Made by a program: the position numbers and the translations under genes. The notes under the pieces are model-generated. The model did not search any database. It was not told the origin of the DNA and worked only from the letters and a program-made list of their open reading frames with translations. Below are positions 10,446 to 22,070 of a stretch of 64,000 nucleotides of DNA, one piece after another. This DNA comes from Xanthostigma xanthostigma. Lineage: Eukaryota > Arthropoda > Insecta > Raphidioptera > Raphidiidae. Each line of letters starts with the position of its first letter. Position 1 is the first letter of the stretch. The stretch spans positions 8,804,001 through 8,868,000 of the forward strand of contig OY754468.1 of the NCBI GenBank assembly GCA_963575645.1, in the 5' to 3' direction.

Positions 10446-11250
10446 TCCTAAAATTCCTTCATTCGTTCATTGCTATTAATTAAGTGGAAGTTTAAAAATG
10501 TAGAAAACAACGGGAAGTGTGAAGTAATAGTGCGAATGGCGTCTGTTATGATAAAAAGTCGAGAAACGGACGTTAAATGCATTATTATTATATTATTAAC
10601 TAAATTCTCCAACCAAACAATTATATTTATGACAATAACCGATCGGGTACACATTTTAACAAATTCTAATGGCCTTTTTCAAATATATCCACAAAATATC
10701 ATATTGCGTAATATTACTTCATTAGACTTGGTGTGAAAGTTTGGATGTAGGAAGTAATTTCCGAAACTACTCATCCGATTTCAATTTTTTTTACCAATAT
10801 TTAGAATTTACCTTCAGGATGACCATAGGCTATATTATATTATTGCGTTTCTGTGTAGGTACAGTTAATTTTTTGTCACTTTCTAACACATTTAATATCA
10901 CCTAAGTAAAAGTGAGACAGAAATTTGTCGGCGATGTACACATCTAACAGAGGTTACAGAATAGCACTATTGTATATCGGTTGACCGTAATTGCGTAACA
11001 GGTTGTACAATGTAGACATTTAGGTTTTGTATTGAATTTTGGAATTAGTTAATATTTCGTGTTTAATCAAAAATGTTCATTTCTCTTTTCGAAGTTTGAG
11101 TTTATTTATGATAAGTTGTTTTCGGTTTTTTGAACGTGATCATATTATTTTGTGTTAATGACTAATTAATACGAAAAGTTGTATTATAGTGATGATTAAA
11201 GTGAATATAATTACAAAAACTCCCAGTGCAATGTACCGGCAACGTCTTTA
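10446..11250. other. Region upstream of candidate exon 1
   Basis: No protein-like frame stands out. 10740-10860 resembles the subterminal part of a short Helitron (ACTACTCATCCGATTTCAAT, then GATGACCATAGGCTATATTA). The remainder up to 11250 could hold the promoter of the candidate gene, but I see no TATA box at a convincing distance. Confidence 0.35.
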
Positions 11251-11253
11251 AAT

Positions 11254-11261
11254 CTCAGTCA
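11254..11261 (+). promoter_or_regulatory. Possible initiator (TCTCAGTC)
   Basis: CTCAGTC matches the arthropod TCAGT initiator and lies about 35 bp before the candidate start codon at 11292. A single short match of this kind is weak on its own. Confidence 0.25.
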
Positions 11262-11291
11262 ATATTACATCTAGATTTTTAAACAGCCAAA

Positions 11292-11311
11292 ATGGCTGCG
11301 TTTATCAAAAG
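11292..11311 (+). CDS. Candidate first coding exon of a spliced gene
   Basis: The context CCAAAATGG around the start codon suits animal initiation, followed by codons for MAAFIK and two bases AG, then AAAAG|GTAAGA, a near-perfect 5' splice site. The exon therefore ends in phase 2. The only other exon-like segment I found downstream that needs exactly one base to complete a codon is 41785-41870, which would supply G to make AGG (Arg). The sequence itself is short and could arise by chance; the donor strength and phase match are what support it. The intervening 30.5 kb is transposon-rich, compatible with a long intron. Product unknown. Confidence 0.4.
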
Positions 11312-11491
11312 GTAAGATTGATAAATAGTACCTAATTATTATTTATTAAAAAATCACATTATTTTGTGTTAGCTGTTGAGGTTTTTAATTGTTTGACAAC
11401 ATTTTTATATTATCCGTCCGACACCCAAAAGCTCTGGGCCCTGGCGTCGCAAAATTTCCAGTTTTATTGTGCTTGACAAATTCCGAGTAAC

Positions 11492-11920
11492 TAAAGGCCG
11501 CTGCACACGAGGCTAGAAACGCTACTAGATTCCTTGCTAGATTTGCCTACTAGTTTTCTAGCGCTGGTTTTCTGATTGCTGTTAAGTGCTCGCTTCACAC
11601 GAGACTATTTTTCAAGTTTGTTTTGTGAATAGATCTGGTGCGCGCGCAGTGACAGTTCGAATATAAACACAGGGCAAAACGTGTCTGTTGTCTGACTCTG
11701 AGCAGAATGACGTCCTGTTTGTTTGTACGTGACAAGATACTGCTTCCTGATTGGTTCTTGCAGCAAATCTAGCAGGGAAAATAGCCCCTGTTCTAATTTT
11801 AAAACCTAGCTTCTGAGCTAGCAAGGCAGCCCGCAGTGACGCCATTTCCAGCTTCGTATCTAGCCTATCAGCTAGCAGAACTCCTGGCAGCGTTTCTAGC
11901 CTCATGTGCAGCAGCCTTAA
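11492..11920 (+). mobile_element. MITE-C copy 1 (CTAG-rich)
   Basis: Ends TAAAGGCCGCTGCACACGAG and CATGTGCAGCAGCCTTAA, with many subterminal CTAG words (GCTAGATTTGCC, CTAGCAAGG). A second copy in inverted orientation is at 42019-42464. No coding capacity; superfamily not determined. The frames at 11612-11947 and 11836-12039 are shadows. Confidence 0.85.
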
Positions 11921-12105
11921 GGCGAAGTACCTGTACAGTGGGCTCACTAAAAGTGGTAACAGTGAATGATTTGTTTATCCTATTAGATACAAAAAAAAGT
12001 TTAAATAGTTTTTTGTTCAACCCCAGATTTACTATCTGAAACTGCTTCAATTTTAACCGGAAGTGTACATGCCTTTTTTTCAAATTAGAACTTCTATATT
12101 TTTTA

Positions 12106-12366
12106 CATTTTCGAAATCTCCATTGTTTTCTCTATAAATTCATATAAAAATTTCATAAGATTACCTAAGAAAATATTCGAAAAAAACGTTATCAATTTAT
12201 TAATTAAATACACAGTAATATTATTACTATTAATAATTTACACAAAAAATAATTATTACTGTGTTTTTGATTAATAAATTGATCATGTTTTTCTCGAATA
12301 TTTTCTTATGTAACCTTAAGAAATTTTTATATGAATTTATAGAGAAAAAATGGACATTTCGAAATG
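12106..12366. repeat. Foldback element, about 115-bp arms
   Basis: Left arm words TCTATAAATTCATATAAAAA and CGTTATCAATTTATTAATTA recur as reverse complements on the right (ATATGAATTTATAGAGA, ATTAATAAATTGATCATG). The loop near 12235 is AT-only. Confidence 0.8.
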
Positions 12367-13074
12367 TTTCCATTTGAAAAAAAATCCATGCACCTCAGCA
12401 GTATCTAATAATAAATCTCGAGCTGAACAGAAAACTTTTTTGTACCTATCTAGTAGGATACCATTTTCGGTGAACACACTGTATATTTATTATAACAAAG
12501 ACGCATTTATTATTTATACATTCATTATTTCAATCCGATTTTCATTCGGACGAAGTCGAGCCGGCAGATATTTTTCTATAAAAATGCTAAAATCAAAAAT
12601 TATTTTTTTTTGCACTGTTTTCTATTAAACTTTTTCTTTCACGTAGATCATAGTGAAAAAACATGTATTAAAAACAAAATTAAATATTTAGCCCTCAAGC
12701 CTTGAATTAGAAGAAATGCGTAGGTTTATTCAAACATTATAATTTTATCCACAATTACTTTAAAATGTTAATGCAATTAAAATGCGTAATTCTGAAGTAG
12801 ATAGGTACATAAATTTGATACGCTTCATAAAAAAATATGTGTTTATACAGGGACTACCAATTAAATTTGAACTTAATGAAAAAATACTACCGTGAATAAT
12901 TTCTACAAAATTTCTATAAATCATTGTTCAATAGCTAATATTTTTGGTGTTTTTGTCAATACATAAGTATGTAGACGGATAAACTATTGGTTTGGTCGAA
13001 TGGCAGGACCTGACACTATTATGGCCATATTCATCAAACACTATTAAAAACAGAAGTTATACTTTATAGTAATC
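12367..13074. other. AT-rich, no gene recognised
   Basis: A 92-codon frame at 12350-12628 overlaps the foldback end and has no recognisable domain. Confidence 0.4.
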
Positions 13075-13475
13075 TTGTAACAAATTTATTTGTTATATTA
13101 AAATTTACTTCCAATGCAATAAGCATTTTAAGAGGTAAAATTGTTATTTTGAAAGGTAAATACACACTGCACTATATTCCTTAGTATTTTTGCTGAATAT
13201 TGTGTCGTTCACCCAAAAATCCGACCGATGGCGTTAGTGTAGACGTCAAAAGAAAATATTTCATAAAATATTAATGTTTTGTCCTAACCTAAATGCACAC
13301 AAAACTTCCAACATTAATGTTTTACAACTATACACTTCACAAAAGGTTAATAAACAACACATACATAAATTCACAAGAGCAAGCTGTAGATATAATACTC
13401 CACGTTTATAGGTTAGGTATTATAATCTATGTGGCGGCCATTATTATTTTATCAGGCGAATAAATATTTAGTTAA
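13075..13475. repeat. Dispersed repeat D1, copy 2
   Basis: Same order of words as 3412-3805, same orientation, clearly diverged (TTTGTTATATTAAAATTTAC, CGATGGCGTTAGTGTAGACG, CTTCACAAAAGGTTAATAAA). The divergence argues against the two copies being the paired LTRs of one young element. Confidence 0.65.
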
Positions 13476-14410
13476 AAATAACTCAAAAAATTTAAAGTAT
13501 TTTTTCAACGGAACTTTATTCTTTCAAGTGTTACGATGACATCATAATTTATTCAGATTTTTTAATTGTCATTTAATACTATAAAAAAATTATTTAATGT
13601 GTTTATTTTCTTAACAGGGCGTTGCGCTCGAGCTGTAATGGCCGCGCGGAGCCCTATTTTCAACGTTAAATTAAAACTATAAATAATAGAGATACAGTGC
13701 GGGATGTGGGACTTTTCTATTGAAATTTTTCACCTCTTTAAGAATCTTTTTTTCAATTTCCGCTATCGCTTATAGTTTTTGAGTATTTTCCAAAAATCTG
13801 AGAGCCTTTTTTGTTAATAACAAATGCAATTTTTGTCGGCGAAAAAAATAAAAAAAAATGTCTTTTTCGGAATATTTCTCTGAATCGAATAAACTATTGC
13901 TCATATTTTTTTGGGACTTGGGTCTATTTTTTCAAACATCCCATTTTTTGACTATAGGCTACGTTGAATTTTGAGGGGTTCAGTTCTAAAGATATAATTA
14001 AATTCCACAAAGCGTTAGCAAATAACACTATTTTGTCGGCAGAGCTAAGCACTGCGGCCAGTCTTTTTTTATTATATTATGACAGAATGCGCAATAATAT
14101 TGAACTTTATAAAATATTACAATATAATTAGAGAGTTAATTTATAAAAGCCACATTTGTGTGCATATAATTCTAATATTTAATTTATGACTAACTAAACA
14201 TGCTATCAATTTAGTAAATAATATTCTAGTTCTTTAAACACGCAATGATACTAGTAATTATATCTGGCGGCATAAGAATAAAATGGTTTATGTAAGAATA
14301 ATGCCTATTTAAACATCTCGCTGTCATTGTCCTTGTAATTTCTTCTGTTACTCGCAGAATTTGTAGATTGCCAAATTTGATAGGTGTACTTTATCCATAT
14401 CACCTATATA
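13476..14410. other. AT-rich, no gene recognised
   Basis: A GC-richer patch near 13618-13655 (CGTTGCGCTCGAGC, GGCCGCGCGGAGCC) and homopolymer-rich sequence to about 14070. No frame with domain content. Confidence 0.4.
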
Positions 14411-14413
14411 TTA

Positions 14414-15183
14414 TAGTCAGAGTGCCTGTCAGCAAGAATTTTACTGACACATACTCTCCCTAAACTTTGTATATGGCTTCATTAGGCCTAGTCTGACACC
14501 TATTTCCTCTATGACTTTTCTTGATTTTGGGGCGTTTTCCCTCTAAATTTTCCTAAAGATGTCATTTTGACGACATGTAAATATTTATGGATACTGTTTT
14601 TTTAATTGGATAGCTTAAATACTTTAACCAAAACGCTAAAAACATGAACCATTTAAAATGTCTGACACCTCGAATATGTTCGACATATTCGAGGTGTCTG
14701 ACATTTTAAATGGTTCATGTTATTTGTCAGAGAACATTATTTTAGCGTTTTGGTAGAAGTTTTTAAGCTATCCAATTAAAAAAAACAAACAGTATCTATA
14801 AAATATATATTAGATATCGTGTCCATCGAGATAATTAATTAGAAAAATCGCAGTATTGTGGACAAAAAGTTATTTATTTAGTGTACGACGTTTCGTCTAT
14901 ATATTGAGACTTTTTCAAGTACAAATGTCTAAATATATAGACGAAACGTCGTACACTAAATAAATAACTTTTTGTCCACAATCCTGCGATTTTTCTAATT
15001 AAGTATGTATAAATTTTTACATGTCGTCAAAACGACATCTTTTGGAAAATTTAGAGGGAAAACGCCCCAAAATCAAGAAAAATCATAGAGGAAGTAGGTG
15101 TCAGACTAGGCCTAATGAAGCCATATACAAAGTTTGGGGAGAGTATGTGTCAGTAACATTTTTGACGACGGGCACTCTGACTA
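14414..15183. mobile_element. PIF/Harbinger-type foldback MITE with nested insertion
   Basis: Ends TAGTCAGAGTGCC and GGCACTCTGACTA are exact inverted repeats, flanked by TTA at 14411-14413 and 15184-15186; a 3-bp TTA duplication is the PIF/Harbinger signature. The arms are long and imperfect (TCATTAGGCCTAGTCTGACA against TGTCAGACTAGGCCTAATGA) and meet at about 14686 in CGAATATGTTCGACATATTCG. The right arm is broken at about 14801-15009 by a separate palindrome that has no left-arm counterpart. No transposase. Confidence 0.8.
14801..15009. mobile_element. Palindromic insertion with hammerhead-like core
   Basis: Inserted in the right arm of the Harbinger-type MITE. 14837-14905 and 14932-15000 are inverted repeats with one mismatch. 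On the - strand, 14926-14881 reads GTAC, a degenerate UUGAAAAA box, GTCT...AGAC (helix II), GAAAC, GTC and GTAC, so helices I and II of a hammerhead fold can form although the first box is poor. Confidence 0.6.
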
Positions 15184-15186
15184 TTA

Positions 15187-15847
15187 CCATAACGATCTCT
15201 CTGAAAAATCTAAAAAAACCGTTTTAAAGGAGGTTCAATTTTTTTCTTCATTTTTTTTACTGATATTTGATCGTCTGTTTAAATATTTCTTTAACGTAAT
15301 ATTATGTTTTTGGCTGTTTGCACGTGTAATAAAATTGTACATAGCAGATCTACTGCTGGATCCATAAATCAAAGAAACGTTCATAATATTATGTGTAAAA
15401 AATAACTGACAAAAAGCATTCGTGAGAAAAGTCTAAGTGTGTGGCACACAATGCAATGTTATAGGAGTGAAAACGGAGAAAAAAAGTTTACTAAAGCAAT
15501 AATTATAGTGTTGTTGTGTGCTGCGTTTAAAATCTCGTATCAATGTTATTTTAAAATACACAGATCTCTATTATAATATAATTATTATATAAATATTACA
15601 TAATGCTATAAATAATCAACAATCTATGATATGTGATTCGATTGCTTAATGCTTGGGTAGAAAATAACGGTCGGTAAAACCATTTTATTACGGAAAAAAA
15701 ACAAACCCAAAAAGAACAACGTTTTTTACACGCTTTATATTAACACACTTGTAAGTTTGTATGTATGTATGCTTGTTTGTAACCTTCGTTTGGACTACAG
15801 CAAGTGGTTTATTACTGTAGTATAATATGCCAGCACTGTAACTACAG
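15187..15847. other. AT-rich, no gene recognised
   Basis: Frames at 15021-15227 and 15134-15367 straddle the MITE end and are not convincing as proteins. Confidence 0.4.
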
Positions 15848-15934
15848 TTGTTAGCCGTGCGGTCTAAGGCACGGGTCTTTGCTGACGTCAACTCTCGGAA
15901 TCATGGGTCGTGGGTTCTAATCCCGTCCACGTCG
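15848..15934 (+). pseudogene. tRNA-Leu/Ser-like pseudogene or SINE head
   Basis: TTAGCCGTGCGGTCTAAGGC matches the A-box region of class II tRNAs and GGGTTCTAATCCC the B box, with a long variable arm between. The 5' bases (GTTGTTA) do not pair with the 3' acceptor strand (CCACGTCG), so a functional tRNA is unlikely. Confidence 0.55.
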
Positions 15935-15992
15935 AATAAAAATTTGTTTTTTTTTCGGCAAATTTTTGACAATAAATCGAACTAAAATGTGG

Positions 15993-16290
15993 AAAATAAA
16001 TATAGTTTAAAAGAAACTAAAAAACACGCTTTATATCGAACTAAAAAGAAAAAAATATTTTTTTAAAATAAGCTTAAAACAATAATGAATAAAAAATACA
16101 CGAATTATTGTGAAAAAAGTGTGGGGCGCTTTGTTCCACATTTTTGTACCTCGAGCGCCCCACGCTTTTTCAAAATAATACTTGTATTTTTTATTCATTA
16201 TTGTTTTAAGCTTATTTAAAAAAAAATATTTTTTACTTTTTAGTTCGATATAAAGCGTGTTTTTAGTTGTTTTTAAACTATATTTTTATA
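15993..16290. repeat. Foldback element with GC-rich loop stem
   Basis: Arms contain ACACGCTTTATATCGAACTA / TAGTTCGATATAAAGCGTGT and AATAATGAATAAAAAATAC / GTATTTTTTATTCATTATT. The centre is a G/C-rich pair GTGGGGCGCTT / GAGCGCCCCAC around 16122-16167. Confidence 0.85.
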
Positions 16291-16908
16291 TGTTCAGAAA
16301 TTATAGACAGTGCTTATAGATAGATAGATCACTTCATTTCTGTACATGTTATAATTAACAGCATAGAATGCGTAAAATATAAAAAATATATATAACTAGT
16401 TTTTTTAAAGTACTGAAAACATAACCAAAATTTATATTATATTGCGGCCCGGCCCGGTGTCACCCGCGTGCGATAGATATAATTCTACAAAATGTATTTC
16501 TTTTGTGGCCCGGCTTCTGAACTAATAGCTTTGAGCAAATTTTATAAGAAGTCACTACTTGGTACTAACACAGTTTTTTCGTGAAAACGCCGTAATTTTA
16601 TACAAAATATTCAATAAAAACTGTCGTATAGCGAAAGCTGCACCAAGAAAGACACATTTGCAAAATTTCATTAAAATCAGTTCAGTGGTTTCTGAGATTG
16701 GCGCGTCCAAAATTGTGACACGAGAATTTTGTAAGGGTGCGGTGCACAATACTGTACAATGTGCACGAACTGAGGTGATCATTTGTGCCCAAGAGTGTAC
16801 TGCGTTTCCTCCACGTGATATGCGGCTGACCAATGACACGAGGGGATGCGTGTAACCGGCCAACACGGGAAGAACGTGAACACACACAGCATATGGATGC
16901 GACTAGAC
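16291..16908. other. Helitron-like debris
   Basis: Contains GCGGCCCGGCCCGGTGTCACC at 16444 (Helitron 3'-end-like, reversed) and a subterminal-like stretch at 16600-16710 (TTTGCAAAATTTCATTAAAA, TTCAGTGGTTTCTGAGATTG) that is also present at 53290-53385. No complete element. Confidence 0.45.
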
Positions 16909-16910
16909 CA

Positions 16911-17459
16911 GTGATTCCCAAAGTGGGGTCGACGACAACTTGCAAGGGGTCCATGTCAGCGGGAAAAAAAATTGGGGATCCATGAAATGAAAATGGGGGT
17001 CCACGATAGTGAATCTCCTAACAAAAAAAGAAATAAATTGGACATTGTTAACCGAAGAGATTTAAGATTAAATCTAACTAAATTGATGCCAAATGTTGAA
17101 AATGTATTATTAAGGCATCAGATTCATCCCTCACACTAAAAGCATTTACTTTTTTGCTTAGTTATTTTATGTAACAGAAAGTAAATTTTAATTTGATTCG
17201 TTTAATTTGAATCTAATTAATAAATGTATAAAACTAAACATTTCACACTACATTTCACTACCGTTATAAATTTAAATCGTTCAAAGTGAGTAGCACTAAA
17301 CCGGTTGTCAAAAATACATTTGAAATTAATGAATTTGCAAAAAATCAATATCAGATAAGCAGGGGGTCTACCCAAAACCGAAAACATGGCAAGTGGTCTA
17401 CGAGACAAAAAAGGAGACCTGTGGACTAGACGATGGCTAGACAAAGGCTATGTCACGTC
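16911..17459. mobile_element. hAT-like 5' terminus, truncated
   Basis: AGTGATTCCCAAAGTGGGG at 16912 is a typical hAT-family terminal repeat and is followed by GGGGTCCA-type words. An opposing end was not found; the strand is interrupted by the palindrome at 17460. Confidence 0.35.
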
Positions 17460-17602
17460 AAATAAAAATAAATTATCAATCAGTTTGTAGCATATATTGA
17501 ATTCTATCACTTCTTAATTTTCACACGTGAGTCACGTGTGAAAATTAAGAAGTGATAGAATTCAATATATGCTACAAACTGATTGATAATTTATTTTTAT
17601 TT
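17460..17602. repeat. Perfect 143-bp palindrome
   Basis: 71-bp arms with a single central base (G17531) and no mismatch that I could find. The centre reads TCACACGTGA G TCACGTGTGA, placing two CACGTG E-box sequences either side of the axis. Such structures are hard to clone and sequence and could be an assembly or amplification artefact as well as a recent foldback insertion. Confidence 0.92.
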
Positions 17603-18352
17603 TGTGTTTCTGCTAACAGTATAGATAGATTGATGTCAAAATCAAACAGCAACAAAATGATAACTCGGAGAACATTCTCTCTCTACGTAGGGTATTATTA
17701 GAGCTCACTGATTTTATTTTTATATATATAACATTAGATTTGTTCAAATTATACAGTACGGAAATGAAGACATGTCTCAGCGTTGATTATGAAATAAACT
17801 ATAATACGTAGAACCCATACATTGCGGCTAGGTACGCTATTATTGCAAACATTGCATCGGTTTGTACATTGTACATAAAATGCTTATATCTCTACTTATC
17901 GTTTGCATTTATCGGTTATCCGACAGAGAACCGGCCGTCATGTACAGGTATTATAAAGTCTATACTACACGGTTAAATGTTACCGAGCGTCCAGCGATTT
18001 GGCGATTTTTCGACCCCCCTCCCCCCTTGGTGAGATGCCGTGAGATTTGACTCGACCCCCCTCTAATCTCACGTGAAATTTTTCAACATGTGTATATTAA
18101 TATCAATACGTTAATCTGTGCTTGATTTCATTCTATTTATTTTAAAAAAAAAAACATAAATTGCTTAATTATTTTTATTTCTTTTTATTTATTAAGACTA
18201 GTGAAGAGTAGAATTTTCTTGCGGAAAAAAAATTACGTGATATTTGCCGAGACCTCCTCTCTCCCCCTCGTGAGATTAGGTGAGGTTCGGCTAGACCCCC
18301 TTCCCTCCCCTAAACGCCTCACGCAATTTGCGAACGACCCCCTATGAACTCG
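17603..18352. other. Intergenic; C-run-rich repeat at about 18013-18340
   Basis: Two related blocks (GACCCCCCTCCCCCC, GTGAGATGCCGTGAGATTTG; and GTGAGATTAGGTGAGGTTCG, GACCCCCTTCCC) flank an AT-rich core, resembling the ends of a MITE. No gene-like frame. Confidence 0.4.
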
Positions 18353-19332
18353 TTTTTTGACGTGATAACGTCTTATAAATTGATGAATCACCAATATTAT
18401 AAATTGATAAAACACCGACTGCATGCACGAAAAAGTGTAACGTAACGTTCCTAACGCGTAACGTTCCGCCTGACCCTGTGCGTGCTTTTTGCTAATTTCT
18501 CGCTCAATTTAAATCAGATCGGTTTGAAACCAGTCTTAAACGAAAGAGGAGAACATTTTACATAGATTTCGTATAACAGAATTTGCCTAAACAGTTTTTT
18601 TATACAAATTTATATAGAAAAATAGCTGTATAAATGCAATGTTGTCTAATGCATGGCGCGCGCGCGACGCGGTCGGTCGTCTTTGTTTGCCGTACATGGA
18701 AATTAGAAAATAACGTATGTCTTGTCTTAACATGAAAACGGCTGCATTTCTAATGTTTAATTCAATTTTTTGACATTAGTATTTTCTGAAATGCAACGCC
18801 TTCTAAGTTAACTATTGGAATAACTAATTATTATTAGAACATAATAGTTTGACAGTATCAAACGTCACTTTTGACATTTCTTATCATTCCGACACCAAGG
18901 ATAAGCGGATTGAAACCAAATTTTGGGAGGATGTTTGATATGCAAATATGAAGTGGCCTATTGTTTTTGGGGAACATCGGCGCATGCGTAAAAGAATATA
19001 TCTCTTATAATGATGTTTTATATAATAATAATATAGTTTTTAAAACGGTTTTTACTCTATCTATTTTTACTAGAAATTTTTGTAAATTTTTTGGGGAAAA
19101 TCGGCGCATGCGCAAAAGAGATACATGCCATAGTTGTTTTTTATATAATAATAGTGTACTTTTTATAGTGTTTTATTATTCTACTTAATAAAATTTACCT
19201 AAATTTGAAGAGAAAGATGCAATATCATAGATTCGAATTATTATATAAATTTAGGTTATGTATTACGGAATACGTTATCACGTAAAACTATCGTCCGTAA
19301 ACCGACTTTACAGACAACCAATTTTTTTTTTT
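18353..19332 (+). mobile_element. R1 element, long copy
   Basis: Begins after a T-run with TGACGTGATAACGTCTTATA and ends ACCGACTTTACAGACAACCA followed by a T-run. Contains a CTTAAACGAAAGAGGAGA core, GGCGCGCGCGCGACGCGGTC and ACCAAGGATAAGCGGATTGA. Unlike the shorter copies it retains two degenerate ~125-bp units with CGGCGCATGCG (18961-19195). No classical terminal inverted repeats, but ACGTGATAACGT lies near both ends in opposite orientation. The 75-codon frame at 18961-19188 recurs only because the DNA recurs. Confidence 0.8.
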
Positions 19333-19844
19333 AGGATTTAACTCTACCGTAGAATTTCTACGTCTCATATTATATGTTTAATAAAACAATTTTTTTGAAA
19401 ATTTTTTAAAAGCTTTTTCTACAGGAAAACAATTCCTAAAAAGGAAAAAATCAGCTGTCCTTTTGTTTTGTAGATTTGTCAGAAATAAACTAGTTAAGCA
19501 TGCTTTGATCAATTTTTACATGACGTAGAACATATTATATGTAAGTAACCAAGGCAACGAATAGCAAATATCATATTGAATACTAGCCATTACCCGTGTC
19601 ACCTCATGCAATATCAGAAATTTTCATTTCTTCATTATATACTATATCAATTGTCAATATTTTGGAATGGTCCCGCCGCCTAGTTGGCTAGAATTTTTTT
19701 ATGGATTGTTCTAGATTAAACTGACGCACTTCATACAAAAACAATTGCATTTGACAAATTTTAGAAAAAGAGAAAACACGCTAGTTCCAGAATATACTCA
19801 TGTGCTCAACAAAACTTTTTAAAGGCAAATCATATATTTAATAA
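19333..19844. other. Relics related to the 60.7-61.3 kb region
   Basis: TTTGTTTTGTAGATTTGTCA, AGTTAAGCATGCTTTGATCA and ATATGTAAGTAACCAAGG match 55620-55670 and 61240-61270. A reversed Helitron-like CTAG end is at 19583-19586. Confidence 0.45.
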
Positions 19845-20235
19845 TTTACTATTATGAATCATTGTCTATTTACTCAATGTGCGGTGAGCGAAGGCAACAA
19901 AGCGTATTAAATATATCTGCGTCTCTTTCTTCGATGTAATTCCCTGATTTCTCCGATGATAGGATTGGTTGATGTACTTGCATTCAATCTGAATAAAGTA
20001 TCTCTGTTTCAAAAAAAATGTCTTTTTCTATGACGTTAACATGGGCGTACCCAGCTTTTGGCCCAGGAGGGGGCAAATTAGAAATTTCTTAAACCGGGTC
20101 CCCCGTGCTTGTTTTGCCTTCCTGGATACGCCAGTGCTTACGGCGTAAAAAAAGACAGAAGTATATGTTTGCACCCTAATAGTTCAATTGCGATTTTATT
20201 CCTATGCTCAGCATAGAATAAAAGTATATGCATAT
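19845..20235 (+). repeat. Dispersed repeat R2, copy 2, with nested MITE
   Basis: Inverse of 6700-7085. The nested element at about 20040-20143 (ATGGGCGTACCCAGC ... CTGGATACGCCAGTGC) is absent from the R2 copy at 62812-63083, which therefore represents a site without it. Confidence 0.75.
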
Positions 20236-22070
20236 AATTTAATGTGTACATGGACTTAACATTTTAGTTGGTGCGTTCATTTTGATGAACATAAAACGAT
20301 TTATAGCATCGCCTATCAAGTGATTTTGTGTTGCAAAGTAATTTCAGTCTTATGTAATAATATTGGAAACGGTTTTTGTTCAATTGAAATTAATTTTATA
20401 AAACTATTACCTGCACATTATTCTGTAATTGCTTATTGTCTGTCTCTCCATATAAATAATTAAGTAATCGCTGTTTTTCATGTATGTATAGCGGTTGTAA
20501 AATGTACCTTTTTCAAACTAGTGCGTAAAGTAAAACAAAAGTAATTCGATTCACCAATCCAATAGTACCTGCTATCTCTGTCGGTAGCCATTTTAATCGA
20601 TACGAGCAAAAGAGAGAGCATATACCTTCGTGAACCGTTCTTATATAATTCCAATATGACCGAACTGAATTACTGTCAAAATATTATAAATATTTTTATT
20701 ATGATGTGAAAATCAGCTATTTTATAGGAGTTACAAGCGAAAAATGCAGTCGCGATTGTAATGTTTTTATGACTCGTGTGAATGTTAAAATTTCCTATTT
20801 GGTCATAAGTATATAATACTGGTACATAAATAGCAACTATTACAAAAGAAGTGTTGCACAAATTTTCACGCGTGTCTCAAATACTTACCCAAAAATGTTT
20901 GATAACTCTCCTACTATTACAGAACTGAATAAATTATATACCATCTAAATAACCTAGGTATAACATTTCCGTTATTGATATTAATTCATAATTTATATTT
21001 TTTTAATCTATGCCATTACTAAAACTGCGTACCTTTAAATTAAAAGATTGATAGATATTTTGCAGTCACAGTTAATTCATTTTTTTTTGTGACATAAAAA
21101 AACTAATCAAGACTACCCATTAATTAGAGTAATATAAGTCTGCAATTAACTTCTTGCTGTAATTATTGTTGGGCAATAAACGAAACCCGGTTATTATATA
21201 AACTGTATATTATTATAAAAAAAATTAACTCTAATAGTACTTCGATTAAGAATGTTGTTTATGATAAAATAGTAATTGCTCTAGATGATGTCTAATCGAG
21301 TATGGTCATATTCGATTTATTTTTTGTGCAGCTGAAAGAATATGGAAGTAAGAATAAATTCGCGATATCCATGACTACAATGTAAGAAATAAAGAAAACC
21401 TTTCTGTTGAGAAGCATAGTTTCGTCTTTTTTGAGAGAAGCACCGGACATAATAAATGCTGCAAACTATTTTAATGTCTTTATTTAAGGACGTAGTCTGG
21501 GGTTAAAACTTGTTTTCAACCTTTATTTCAGGATTTTCTTAATAACAAAGTAATGTACAATCATTTCAATTTTGCTACATGTTTTACTGACATCAGGAAG
21601 TAAGAAACAAAAAATGTTTTTGCTTAATTTTACGCCATTTTGTAACTGTTTTTTAATCTAAAATAGTCAGCTCCCAATAAAGAGTCATGTGGACACATCA
21701 CTGGCTAGAAGTTCTTGCCTAAAGGCTCAATGAATCCGCTCTGTTGAATCTAGACATTTGTGATTGTGTAATATGCATTGTCATTAATGACTACACGCAG
21801 TTCAGATCTTGATTAATGACTTGTGATTATTGATTAAGTTATTACTGATAACCGATTAGATTCCTTTCGACATAACATTACATAATGCACTACAATTTTC
21901 ATTAAGGATTAAAGAAATCTGTTGTGTTCTACAGTGCTAATAACTCTGCGAGTTGATGCACAATTTTTTATTTCTTTTTGTTTTGTATTTTGTGTTCTTC
22001 TGGTTAAAATTAAAAAAAAAAAAATCTGTTGTAAAACGGGTTCTTTTCTTTGCTTACTGACGACCAAATA
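20236..22070. other. AT-rich, no gene recognised
   Basis: No convincing frame. At 21667-21701 the sequence AATAAAGAGTCATGTGGACACATCACT is an orphan tip of the hAT MITE family present at 38811-39725 (matches its last ~34 bp). Around 20700-20830 there is weak similarity to 30140-30350. Confidence 0.4.

Noticed and set aside
3412-13475. D1 copies as the two LTRs of one 10-kb retrotransposon
   Set aside because: The copies are clearly diverged and no gag-pol sequence lies between them, only unrelated elements.
18961-19188. 75-codon frame closely repeated at 59068-59328
   Set aside because: The similarity extends through non-coding flanks, so it reflects repeated DNA (R1-related units), not a conserved protein.
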